This document shows, piece after piece, positions 33,860 through 46,900 of a stretch of 64,000 nucleotides of DNA. The notes beneath the pieces were generated by a model. It was not told where the DNA came from, made no database searches, and was given only the letters and a program-made list of their open reading frames with translations. The stretch lies in the NCBI GenBank assembly GCA_030549495.1, contig JAUIRK010000916.1, forward strand, positions 533,501 to 597,500. The letters are read 5' to 3'. A program made the translations under genes and the position numbers. The DNA comes from Nectonema munidae (taxonomy: Eukaryota; Nematomorpha; Nectonematoida; Nectonematidae). The stretch's first letter is position 1, and the number at the start of each line of letters is the position of its first letter.

Positions 33860-34689
33860 ATGAACCATGATTATAGGTTATTAACTTATTATCATATACA
33901 ACTAAATAAAAGACCTATAGCAGCTGTCAACTTTTTTCTAATAAAAGTTTTTTCTATATTACTTAACTAAACTGCCCAATATCAGTAGCAATACTTGTTA
34001 ACGTTCTTATCTTAAAAACCGTTTTCACATGTTTATTAAATAAATTATAATTATAAAAACTAAGATGCAAAGTTATCAAAGGAAAAGAAGAAATTTATTT
34101 AATCAAAAATCCTTTTTGATGAAAGTTATTAAAGCAATCCACATGCAAAGCAATCCAAAGTTATCGTACCTTGCTTCTAAAGATATTCGTTTAGACACAG
34201 CTTTTCCTCCAAACCTTGCATTTTTTCTTGACCATACTTTTGTAGTATACAAGCGTCACAATTGTGCCTTTTCGATAAGTGAAATTAAATGATTCATAGA
34301 GTCAGTGTAGCACATGTTTTGGTTGTATAAATGCACTGAATTCGGCATGTCTATAGGCCTGGAGCAGCTTTAAATTAAAATTTTCCCCTTGGCTTCATAT
34401 CTCTGTAGACGGAATCATCAAGTATATCATCGTCTTGCAGGGAATACAAAACAATTTTGGCGTCACTTTCACGCATCTATTGAAATTAGAAATTTCATTT
34501 TCTTTATCACTATCATCATCTGCAGAATCTTCGTCAGTTTCGAAGTTTTTGGCGCTATTGTTTGGATAAAGACGACCGTGGATTTTTCTTTAATTTAAAA
34601 AATGGCAGTGTTATCGTTTTGAAAGTGCTAACTAATATAGTCACTACATGTTGCCTACCGATAAATTTGAAATTTTGTTGAAAAATGTA

Positions 34690-34835
34690 GGCCTTTTATT
34701 TTGGCTGATAGGAATGAGTTATGCGAATATAATATCGAAAGATTCAGCTATCGATTTTGGGAGTTTTACTAAGTTTCAAAGGAACTAGTTTGGCCAATTT
34801 TATAATATACACGTAAGCCACGCCCTATCACTGAT
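34690..34835. repeat. Diverged copy of the arrayed element's right-end region
   Basis: It carries 'gattcagctatcgattttgg', 'gttttactaagtttcaaagg' and 'ggccaattttataatat', matching 13800-13880 in order. The 33860-34690 interval before it holds no gene I recognise; a 75-codon frame at 34065-34292 has no known relatives. Confidence 0.55.
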
Positions 34836-34942
34836 AGTACACTTTTCATCTTTTGTATCTTTTGTTAATAGTTTTATTATATTTCAGATCATAGTGTTTA
34901 AAGCTCTGTCCATGCATTGAACTGTGTATCTCAAGCTAATCG

Positions 34943-37900
34943 ATGTTCAGACTCTATAAAACTGTTTTTGAAAAACTTTTAATTCTTTTTCTAATCACTA
35001 CTATTCTTCTCACGTCTCTTTACATTATTTTGTCTCCTTCAAAGCCCAATTTAAAACGTCGAATTTCTTATCAAGATATTCTAGTACATTTCAACCAGAA
35101 TAAATATTTATTCAGCCTATACAATTCTAAAAGATCCAGTTCCTATAGAAGAACAATACATTCGGAAAAAAAAGGTTTGTAGATTTTTTTTATATTCAAA
35201 ATATATTTTTAAAATATCCTTTTGAATTTTTGATAAAGTATTTTATTAAAATGAAGAAATTAAATACATAATGGAGTTAATCGGGACGTGAGTAGGGTTG
35301 GTTAGATGCTGGATTCGATAACTCAAATTGTCAAAATTCCTTTTATCTTTATATAAAACTTGTAGCAATGAGATAATAATAATTTTAAAGGGATTAGATG
35401 ATTCCTTAAAATATTACCCCATTTTTAAGTGTCTTTATTTATACTCTTCGTGGTAAGGTTGTTAACTAGTTTTTTTACAATCCCGGCTTACAAAGAACAA
35501 GTTCACTGCGCCAACCAACATTTATAATTTGGTATTGTTACAATTGTTTGTGTTAACGATGTGATTGATATTATTCTAATTTCGAATTATAGTTTTTACC
35601 AAATTATGAATTGGTGCGCGTGCCATATGTCCCAATGACTATTTTGATATATAAATTTTGTTTATCTGTATAATTGAAGCTGGATATTTTTAATCCAATT
35701 GGAATTTGCAGTATTTTCGATGTGGAAAATCATTCTATTTTCATGAACTTATGCTTCATAGATGTTGCTGAATACTTTTCACAGTTATAAGATGTAGCAG
35801 AATTACTTGTATTTTCCAAAAGTGAAATGACTATACGATTACTTACTTTAGCAATTCTACGCTTTCTCGAATATTTTTCAAATACCTTTCATAACCATTA
35901 AAATATGTTTATAGTAGAAAATTTGAATGAAAGCTGATTATGAATTAAATTTTAAACTTTTACTTCTACTCTAAAACTTTATGACGTTGAAATAACCCTT
36001 TTCAACTGTTTCTGTTTTTTTAAATTTAAATGCAAAAATACCCATTTTTTCTAATGTTTGTTGGTCAAATTATATGCATTTTTGTGTTGCCCACTCTATA
36101 TTATTTCATCAAAGGTTATCATATTTTTATTTTTAAGACGCAGTATTGGAGAGTAAACGAAGTTGTATTCTTAAAACTAAAGGATATAGTTTTCCATGCT
36201 ACCGCATTGCTCCTAATGGCCTCAACACTGCACACAATTTACTTATTCCGATAAACACTTTAGATTTTATCTTTAATACTGTAAGTTTAATTTTAACCTT
36301 TAAAGTTATCTTTTTTTCTAATTATTGCTATTTCGTAAAGAAGAAGAAGAAGAAAATTTATTGCTTGAACACAAAATTTTAATGCAAAAAAAAGAGAACA
36401 ATTTTCATTTAATTCAAATATAAATTAAGGATCAGTGCCGCTGTACAAATCTATATTTGATTAAACATGAAAAAAAAACATCAAACATTAAAGGTAAAGA
36501 ATCACGAAAAATAGTAAAAGTTATTTAATATATAAAAAAATGTAAACAGATAGATAGATATAAAACATGCATTCTTAAAGGAAAAGTAGCAAAAATACAA
36601 AAGTGGATATTACAACATTTTAATCAAATTCATAAATTGTGTTTATTATTAAAACTACATAAAAGAATAGGAGCAGAACTGACAACACTCATACGTGCAA
36701 GTAGTATTATATTTATCAACAAGTAATGTTTTGAGCTTTTTCTTGAAGAATTTATGACTATCAGAGAAGGAAAAAAACTTCATCATAAAATTAACAATTT
36801 TAGAAATTCTGTAGGAAGGCGCGCCCTTTGTTTTGAAAAAATTGCATCTGGGAATGGATAGTGAATTTGAGCTACGAAGATGGAAAGTGTAATCTTTGAT
36901 TCGTTGAGTAAACCAAGGATGGAAAACTTCAGGTAACACATTGTTATAAAATTAAAAAAAAAGTTCAAAGCATAAAACTTATAGAGATCTGTACATTTAA
37001 GAAGTCCGTTTTCATAAAATAACATGTTTGTATGAGATAAAGGAGGCTTATTAAAAACTATTCTCAATAATTTTTTTTGTGACGTTATCAGCTTATTATT
37101 ATCTAATCTATAACCATAATTCATGATATTATAAGTAACGTGTGGAAGGTATAAAGTTTTATAAAGAAGTAATTTAGTTTGACTAGGAAGTAAACTTCTA
37201 CATTGTTTTATTTTTCCAATTATGCAATTTACTTTCGCTAATACATGTCGATTATGATCTTTCCAATTCAAGTTTTTGTCTATTATTAGCCCAAGAAAGT
37301 TAAAACTATTTACGAATTCAAAATCATAACTAAATTTAATATTTGTATAAGAACTTTTAAAATAAATCATTTTACACTTATTTCTATTGACAGTTAAAGA
37401 GTTTGAATCGAACCAATTAAACAAGTTATCTATTTTTATCTTCATAGAACAATCATCCAAAGAAAAGAGAATTGAAACATCATCGGCATAGAGATAAATA
37501 TTATTAAAACCGTCATGTATATCATTAACATATACTAAAAAGAGTAAGGGGCCTATAATTGATCCTTGAGGTAACCCACAAGAAAGCAATTTCATATCAG
37601 AAAAAGATCCATAACTTCTACAGTACAATATCTATTGGATAGGTAATCTTTTATCAAAGAGAGTGAAGAATCAGTTAGACCATAAAAAGAAAGTTTGTGA
37701 AGCAAAATTGAATGGTTAATTGAATCAAATGCCTTGGAAAGGTCTATAAAGAGCGCAGCAAGTGGTTTATTTGAATCCAAATTAAAAAACAAATCATCTA
37801 AGAAAAGAGAATGTAGTAGTTCTGTGGAGTTTTTGGAGCGGAAGCCAAATTGCCTATTATAAAAGTACTGATTGATTTCAAAGTATTCATAGAGTTGTTT

Positions 37901-40900
37901 GTAGAGTAATTTTTCAAAGATCTTGCCTACAATAGGTACTAATGAAATTGGACGATAGGTGTTATTTCCTTTCTTAAAAATTGGAACAATTTTAGTGGCC
38001 TTAAAGACATATGGAAAAGAGGAGGAGGCAATACATACATTGAAACCGATGATAAGTATTTGATAAATGTGAGGAAAAATCAATTTAAATAAATTAAACG
38101 ATAATCCAAATATATCTTTAGAATTGTTATTTGCAGTTGTTTTTATTACTTGAATTAAATCAAAGAAATTAATATTATGAAAAGAGAATGACGTAACCAC
38201 AGGATCAAGATACTCGACATAATTTTTAGATTTTGTAGGAGCATTACTTTTATTGAATTGATTGATAAATGCATTCCTTGTCATCCTTATTTGAGCTTTT
38301 GACTAGACTTAGCTGTAAAACATTATTATGATTTTTATTGCAAAACAGAATTCAGTTTTCTCCATGTATCACAGCTAGATTTTCAATATTTAAAGTACTG
38401 AGAAAAGTATCTATTTTGAGAATTTTTATTAATGTTTTTATTTTACTACGATAGAATATGTATTTCTTACGTAATTCAGAATTGGTATGTGCTCTTTTCA
38501 ATCTTTGAAAGAGACTATCCCTAACCTGAATAGATTTTAACAAGCCAAAAGTCATCCACGGATTGGTAAAGTACTTATATTTATTTATGCGAAATGATAC
38601 TTCAAAGGAACACTTACTGATAAAAGCAGATAAATGACCTAACAACTTAGAAAAGAGCAATTCAGGAGTAGAAAAAAAAGGGCATAACGTATCATAAAAG
38701 TTGAAAGATTGGAGAATGCTGATGAACTTAATCTTGTCAAAAAAATTTCCTAGTAAAAGTTTTGTAATTCAATTCAATAGGTAGAGATACAAAAATAGGA
38801 TAATGATCCGAGATTTCTGAGAGTAAAATAAAACCCTTACACAGCATTCATTCATTTACAATAATGTTATCAATAAGGGTGGAAGCTTGTGGTCTTGTGC
38901 ACTTCGAGGCTGTGAACTGAAAAAAATTTTGTACCTGGGACGAATTTTCATATCTAAAAAGATCGATCTTGAAGTCTCCTGCAATTATATGTTCAAAATC
39001 GCTAGTTAGAGAGTTTAAAAATAATTCCATATCATTTATGAACATCTCAAATGAATTTTTTCTATCGTTGGGTGTCGATAAAAATTATGGACAAGAATCT
39101 TCTTTTTTTTGTTCAAATGCAACTCAATTGAAAAAACTTCGAAAACCGATGAAGAAAACTCAAAAACTCCTATTCTAGAATGAAGGGTTTTAAAACAAAG
39201 AATCCTAGACCTGTATAAGAGGAGATACGACATTGTAAAGAAAAAAATCTATAATCAGAGAAGTCAAAAAAATTTATCATGGGACTAAGCCAAGTTTCCT
39301 GAATACAAATTAGTGAAATCAGTTATCATTAGCTTTGTTAATATTGTTAATTAATACGCATAAATCATCAAACTTTGAATTCAGAGATTGACAATTCTAA
39401 CTCATTATAACAAAGCGGTCAAAAAATTTTAGTGAGTTACTGTTTTCAACGAAAAGAGAAGAACTTAAATGTAAAAACTCAGAGTAATCAATTGGTAAAT
39501 TTAGAAAAAAGTCACCATTATTATAAGGAATTTTAGATTCATTCATTATCTTTCAAAATAAACTTGAGTTTTATTTCATTCAGTTTATCACGTTTTCTTT
39601 TTTCTTCAATCAAGGTCAAGCAAGATTTAGAATTGCAAATATGCATATATGATCTAAATTATATTGAGAACACCTAGAGCAGAATAAAGATTCAGTTTTC
39701 GAACATGAAGTAGATAAATGGGATAACCCACAAAATCTACAGCTGGGTTTACTCGAGCGACAATCTTTCGCAAAATGATCAAATTTGTTACAGTTATAGC
39801 AAATTTTAATAAAAGAACGTAACAACTCAAGACGAAATGCAAAATAGTTAATATAAATATATTTATTTGCGTATAAAGACTTTAAAACTGTAGGATTAAA
39901 TTTAATAGCAACAGAGTAAGTATTATTTGACTTGCTTGGCAACTTGAACAAATTCATAATGTCCTCAGATTTAATGTTATTTTGGGCACAACTGTATTCT
40001 TTGAGATTTTCCACCTTTATGTCATTGTTTATATTTTTAATGCATAAGTACGGTGATTTTTGTTCAAATTTCAATTGATTTTCGCTAAGCACTGCCTTTA
40101 AGATGATCTAATTTATCGCGACAAGATGTTTATACTATCAAGGAGTTATGATTTGTTTTCTTGTAATTTTTAATGCAAAGCTTGTTTATAACCGGTTTTA
40201 ACTTAGTATTGATACCTGATGATAAATCCTCATTTACATTACAAAAAACTTGGGAATTTTAACGGAAAGAGAAGGATTAAAATTACTTTGTTTTTTGCCA
40301 CTAACTCCTTTTTCGACAGCCTTACTCTAAAGCAAATCTGAATGGCAAGACTTGTTTTTATCATTATTATTATTACTGTATAAATTAATTCGGGATAATT
40401 TGGAATCAATAAGATTCAATTTTTTTTTCCAACCTAATTAATTTTATTGTAGCTACCTAGAGACACAGATTGACTCTTATCCTTAATATGTTTATTCATA
40501 CTATCAACCGTGTCATATATTTTATTTTATTTATCTGAAATATCATTAGAAATCAATTTACAGTCCGCTTTATCTAATAAAATAGAGAATTGTTTTACAC
40601 AAATTTTCTTTCGAGGTTTTAAATGATAAAGCCTTAAGATTCTTAGCTAGTTTAATTATTTTAATGATTTCATCCATTATAAAGAAGTAATGAAACAAAA
40701 CTAATTAAGTAATGAAACAAAGACAATAAAAACAACAATAATAAACTCTAAATTTAACACCAAAAATTCACTTACAAAAAAAACTTATAGCTTTGGAAGA
40801 GAAAAAAGAGATGCTAATAAGAAATACACTAAAACTTCACTTTCAAATCCGACATTAATTTTCACTTGGATGAGATACAAAAAAAAGTTTATGATTGGAG

Positions 40901-43900
40901 CCCACAACATTCAACAAGTCTAGTGAGCTACAATTGAATCATATTATCTGTTAAATTTTTATCCATTTTTAAGATGTATATGTAGTGGTATATAATCTCG
41001 TATGGTTGCCAATTTGATCAGGGCGAATGCCAATCGTTGTTGGCCCGCTGATTACGCTATCTCAATATGAGCGTAACGAATAGTCCAAAAAACAATTTTT
41101 ATTTGAAACTACTCCGTGAACACTTCTCCCCAAAAAGGCTCAGATGATTACGGTTTGGATGTTTTGTTACACACTTATGGCTAAGAGTTGCTAAGCTAGC
41201 TTTGAATGTTCAGTTACAAGGCGGACCCAAGTTGTTGCCTCACTTGTCCAATAAGTTCGCCACTCGGCGCTTAAGCGAATTATTAGAACAAAAATTAATT
41301 GCAAAATGTGTGTACTTAATCAAATCTCTATATTTTATTGATAAAATCTATAGTTTTGTCTTAAAAAAAAAATAATATCTTTAATATAATACTATTTTCT
41401 GATCATTTTCCAACCTATTGTGAATCCTTAAAAAAAGTGTTTCTTCTTATCGGATTTTTAAAATGAAAGTTCGCTTATTAAAAACCTGCGTCTACATTGT
41501 ATATTTTAGATTAGTATTATATATCTCTGCGTTAATTTTGGTATCCACATATCGATGTGTATTAAAAGATATCCGCATTTACATCAAAGGCCATTCCTAC
41601 TTTTATGAAAGGAAGTTGTTAGAGTTCGATATCTCATAAACACGATGTCTTGCACACTCTTTCCATACAAAGAAATCCGTGAGTAAATTGCATGCTATTA
41701 TATTGCAAATATGACGTTGGAATTTTTGGAAACTTGATATTTTAATATTGGCATGCTCTGTATCTCAAAGATATCAGAATGTTTTGATGATTCTAATAGA
41801 TTGATCGACTAAAAGTATCATCTGAATCAGTGATATATCATATTTCTTCATCACTCATCATGCATTTATCTGAAAGTAGTATATATAGCTATCACGTGAG
41901 CTTGATAATTTATTAAATTTACCACAGTTCGATGAATAAATAGTTGAATTATTCCAGCGATAGGACATTTCTAACTCAAAAAATTCACAAACAGTTTTTG
42001 AAGAAAATAGACTGACAAACAAGATTGAAAATTGAATGAATAGAACAAGTTACGTCAGGTTTTTTTTGTTTGATAAAGCCGTTGTCCTTCATTATTTCTT
42101 TTCAGCACGTATTGAAACCAATGGTCACAAATGCCCTTTTAGATTTGGATATTCTATTGCTGAAACAAATGTATGAATAACAAATGCGCTTTCAGATTTG
42201 GATGATCTATTACTGAAACAACTGCATGACTAAGAAAAACCTTATGGCTATACTCTAACCAAGTCAACATTTTATACTATTTCTCTATAAACGATCTCTT
42301 TTGCAAATCTTTGGAAAACAAAATTCTTTGTTCAGCCGATTCAACAGTGACTTTTCAGCGCCCATCAGTTCATCTAGACTTTAGAGCGATACTCAGTCAC
42401 ATGCTTGTCACTATGACAGCATGCCTCTATTCACAGATTTATTGCACACATCATCACTACGTCATTACGTAACGTCAAAATATTGGAATTTCAACTCCTC
42501 CTCTCCCTTTGTAACTACAATAGATTTTATATTATATCATCGTTGGTCGCCCGACTATAACTATCTATAAATACCACATGATTCACAAACTTTTTCTTAA
42601 ACCCTGGAATTGCGTTTAAACTATAATAAATCTGTTGACATTCTTAATTGAAATTCAAATATCATTTAAAAACCAATTTCTATCTTTATGGACAAATGGA
42701 CCCCCTAATTCAATGTTCATTTAAGTGCAAAAACATTTCCAGGATAATTTTCCAATTAATCTTCCTTTTTGAACACCCTCTCCCTTCCACGTGTAATGTT
42801 TTTAAACCTTTTGATGAGGGGTCATTCAACTACTTTAAAAATAGAATCAAAATATTCAGCTACCGATTTTAGGAAAAGTTACAAAGTTTGAAAACATATG
42901 ATTCAGCTAATTTTGTACAATATAAATTTTATTTGAGGGGGGTGAGGGGCTAAAAGTTTTATACTAAAAAAGAGATAACAATGACATATGGAGTTAAATT
43001 TTTTGAACTTCTTTTTTGACATAGATTAGTGAATGAAAAGCCAGGAATCTTATAAATCTTGCGTTACTAAGCGCATCAAAACAGAGACATCTGACGCCCC
43101 TAATACAATTGATTTTTTCATAAAATATGGGAATGGGATCGAAAAATAGATATCTTGTGCTTTATAGAGACATATGTGCAAATAGCATGTTATAAAAATA
43201 GATATAATCAAATGAAGAGCTCATTTAGATACATAGAAATCTCCACTAGAAATAATATAAAGAAAATTAGCTTTCACTTGAAGTTGAAACTACATCATAT
43301 TTATTTAATTGAATTATCACATATGAATTCAAAGCAAGCTTCCAGACAGTTGTAAAAAGATATCTTTTCTGTACTGAGGAATGAGTTTTGTGAACTGTAT
43401 TATATTCTCATATGTCCAGCAATGTGCAAACACCATTTGTCAAAAAAAAGAAGAGACCGTCATCAATTGTTATCAATAAATTATATAAAAAGATTTGTAT
43501 TATTTAGTTGCCATATATACAATGACTTAAGCTTCTTCTCCAACGACAAGGCGATACAATTTGAAGAAGAAAAGCATCCAATATATATTAGGGCGTGTCA
43601 TATATAGTCGGTAGAGCTGATATTTTGTTTTCAAAAAAAAACCAAACCATCAAAATTTTCCTTTAAATTCTTTGCTAAGCCAAATAGCGATGACATCTTA
43701 AAGATCGAAGCTTAAAAGTTCATGAAACAAAATTAAAAAAATTTCAGCCTTGTTTGCAAGCTTGAAAAATCTCACTTTTGTAAGCGTTTATAACTTCGCT
43801 GTGAAGATGAGATTAGCTTTTTGATATTTTCTCATTCAAATACTGGCTGTACTTGTACAAACTTTTAGACAAGCAAAGTTTCAAGTTGGTGCTTGGCATT

Positions 43901-46900
43901 TTTGGCTCTAACCTTTTAAACTCTTCTAACAACTGAAAAAAAATTTAAATCGTAAAATAAATTAACTAATAGAATCTGATTATCTTCTAGGAGAAATGGG
44001 TATAATTCTAAAACTTCTTTCAGAGACTTCTTTTCGACTACTATTTCGTTTCGGCGTTGAGGGAACGTGATATTCATTCTTAGAATGATACCTCTCTCAT
44101 CTCTATTTTCAAAGTTCATCTTGTATTCTTTCTGAAGCCAGTTTATATGTTCTAATATGCTGACGGAATCTTTAGAAATTAGGAGTACTGGCAAAAAGTT
44201 TTCTAATGAGTATAATTTGATATCTTTCTCAAAACACTTTTCTTTGGCTTCTTTAGTCTTTCTTTTTTTTCTATCACCTCTTGAATGTGATTGTCACAAA
44301 ACTTACGTTCATTCCCTCATTTAAACCTAATTTTTTCTTTCCAGTATATCTAAATTTGTAATTTAAATTTAAAATGTAGAAATAAAATCTTAAATACTTT
44401 AGCAGATGAAATTAGAAGACCAAACTCTTCCGCAATATAAGGAAACTCTCTAAAAAGCATTTCAACTAAACTCCCGTACATTTCACTAGTCGGAGGATAT
44501 CTTAAATAAAAATATTTTGAATAAAATAGTCTTTAAAAGTTTTTACATTCCATCTTTAAAGCGAGAAAAGTGTGTGTATAAAGTATGCAATAACCGGCTA
44601 ACATCTTTCTGGAGTAGTTTTTCTTTATTGTCTAATTTATTCAAAAGCCTTTTTTTAATATGATTTCTGTGAAAATTTAGCCTTTTTGGCCATGAAACTC
44701 TAAAATAAATTTCACCATGCATTTTAAAAGAGTACGAGAAAATTATTAAAAAAACTTACTTTTCATCACTGTTGCTGCAATTGCCTTTCTTCTGTTGTAA
44801 GTCTGATTCTTCCGAAAAAGATAACTGTAAAGTTTCATTTTTGAAAACCAAAATTTCATGAACCTTAACTTTCATAATTTTCTGTTCTTGGAGACAAGAA
44901 ATATTGTCCTCATCCAAATCAACAAATTCTTCCATTTCGTAATCATAATATTTTAAGAAATATCCGTTTTTGGTCAAGTTATATATATCTTCATCTGATT
45001 AAAGTAAAAACTGGTAGACCACTGGCAAATTATATCTAATTTTTTTGGTAGATTCATTAAAAATTACGATTAAGCTTGAAAAATTGATTAAATTATAAAA
45101 CAGTAGTACATATATAAAGTAACGTTGAAAAAATGTGTGTATAAAAATAAACCAAAATATTTTGAAATTTTTAAAAAATAATATTCTTTGTTATAACATA
45201 TAAAAAAGAATAGTCTTTTGAATGGTATATTTCATACGGTTTTTAATCTATTAAATTTTTATAATCAACAATTATGAGTTTTCCGCTATTTTCTAAAATG
45301 TATGAATATAAATGCCTATTGAAATATTTAAAATTTCGCATAAAAACATGGGGCGTCCTTCTGAAATGAAACAGTTGAGAATTTTATTAAAAGAGATCCT
45401 TATTAGTGTCAAAGGTTAAAAGACAATTAGAAGTATGATATTTGATCCCAAAATGAACAAGTGATCCATAGAAAAATAGATTAACTTGACATTTTTAACT
45501 TTGTTTCCTATTGGATTGGATAAAATAATTTCATCGTAATACAAGAGTATTTCCAAACATGGACTAGTTTTCTCAAATAAGTCGTTTTTACGATAAAAAT
45601 CACCATCGCAAAAGTCTCTCAAAAGCCCATCGTTCGATTTATGAGAGGATAAAACAAAATTGAGGATATCACTGAAGGATAATAAATTTTTTAAAACCTC
45701 TAAAAGTGGCACATATTGAAACCTACATTCTTTGCTAATAATTGAATACCCACTCAACGTAAACTCAATGGATGAGACGTATCTCAAATTAGATTTTACA
45801 TATGAGTTTAACTCGTAACTTCAACAATTTCAAAGCCATATTTGAAGTGATGTTTTTTGGTGTATTATTATCAGCCAAGTTTTGAGATAAAAAATCATCA
45901 TTTGTACTATATTGAGTAACTTGCTCGTTAGAACTTTCAACTGAACTTTGCAAATTGTTAAAATGTTTCCTTTTTACATGTTTAAGATACGAGTTAACGT
46001 TATGATAAGACATTGACAGTTTACACAAAAACATTCAAAGGAGAAATTAGATTCACTTTCATGAATCAATTTATAATGCTTTTTAACCGTGTATGTTTTC
46101 TTAAATTTAATGAACAAAATTTACAGTGAAAAACGGATCCCACATTAGTACTGAAAAATAACATTATAAAGTTTGATCAGAAAACTATAAAAAAAATGAG
46201 TACCTGGTCTGATTTTGAATTCGTAATTCGTGAGAATTGAAAACGCCAAAGACAGTAGTCGAAAGAGCGAAAGAGTTAGAAGAGTTCCAGAATCAATGGG
46301 CAAAACGAATGTTAGAATCTATACAGGAATACAACAAGAGGTGTTTCAATATAGCAGCAGAGAAACGAAACAGTTGATTGACGATTTAGTCATAACGATT
46401 TAGTTACGCACATTTGTTGTGTTTGAGAGATGCGACGCTCTATGTGAGAGTGAGATGTGTGAGATAAGGCACATTTGTCGAAATCCTGTGCGCACCCACA
46501 GAGAAAAAAGATTAGTAAACATAACTAAACAATTAGTAGATTTATGGAGAGTACTAATAACTATCTAGTTAGTAAAATTAACTATTTTAAAATACTTAAC
46601 ATGACTATTCATTTTAGTAAATTTCTTTGTCCGTATTTGAACTATTTGATAAGTTAAATTTACAAAATAAATAGTAAGATAAAATTTACCATTTAACTAG
46701 TAAAATTTTATTATTCTAAACGCTTCAATTTGGGCGGCAGCTAAATGCTTGACTAAAGCCTTTAAGGTTTTAAAAAATGTATATCGCAATTCTTAAAAAA
46801 ATTTGAAAAGATTTTCAAAATATTTATTTTTAATGAAATCAATAAAAGCCAAATTTACAATTTAAAATTGATATTATTATCCCATTTCAATTGAAGTTCT

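Larger units (their letters stand above)
36338..40690 (-). mobile_element. Near-full-length CR1/jockey-type LINE
   Basis: The element lies inside intron 2 of the membrane-protein gene, antisense to it. It has a zinc-knuckle ORF1 (39616-40679) and an endonuclease/reverse-transcriptase ORF2 (36655-39546). It ends in 'caataaatttt' plus TTC repeats at about 36338-36353. The 5' boundary is not certain and could extend to ~40900. Both ORFs carry frame breaks. There are no terminal repeats. Confidence 0.85.

Noticed and set aside
39616-40092. Zinc-knuckle protein as a retroviral gag
   Set aside because: It precedes an endonuclease-bearing LINE ORF2, with no terminal repeats, protease or integrase; it is LINE ORF1.
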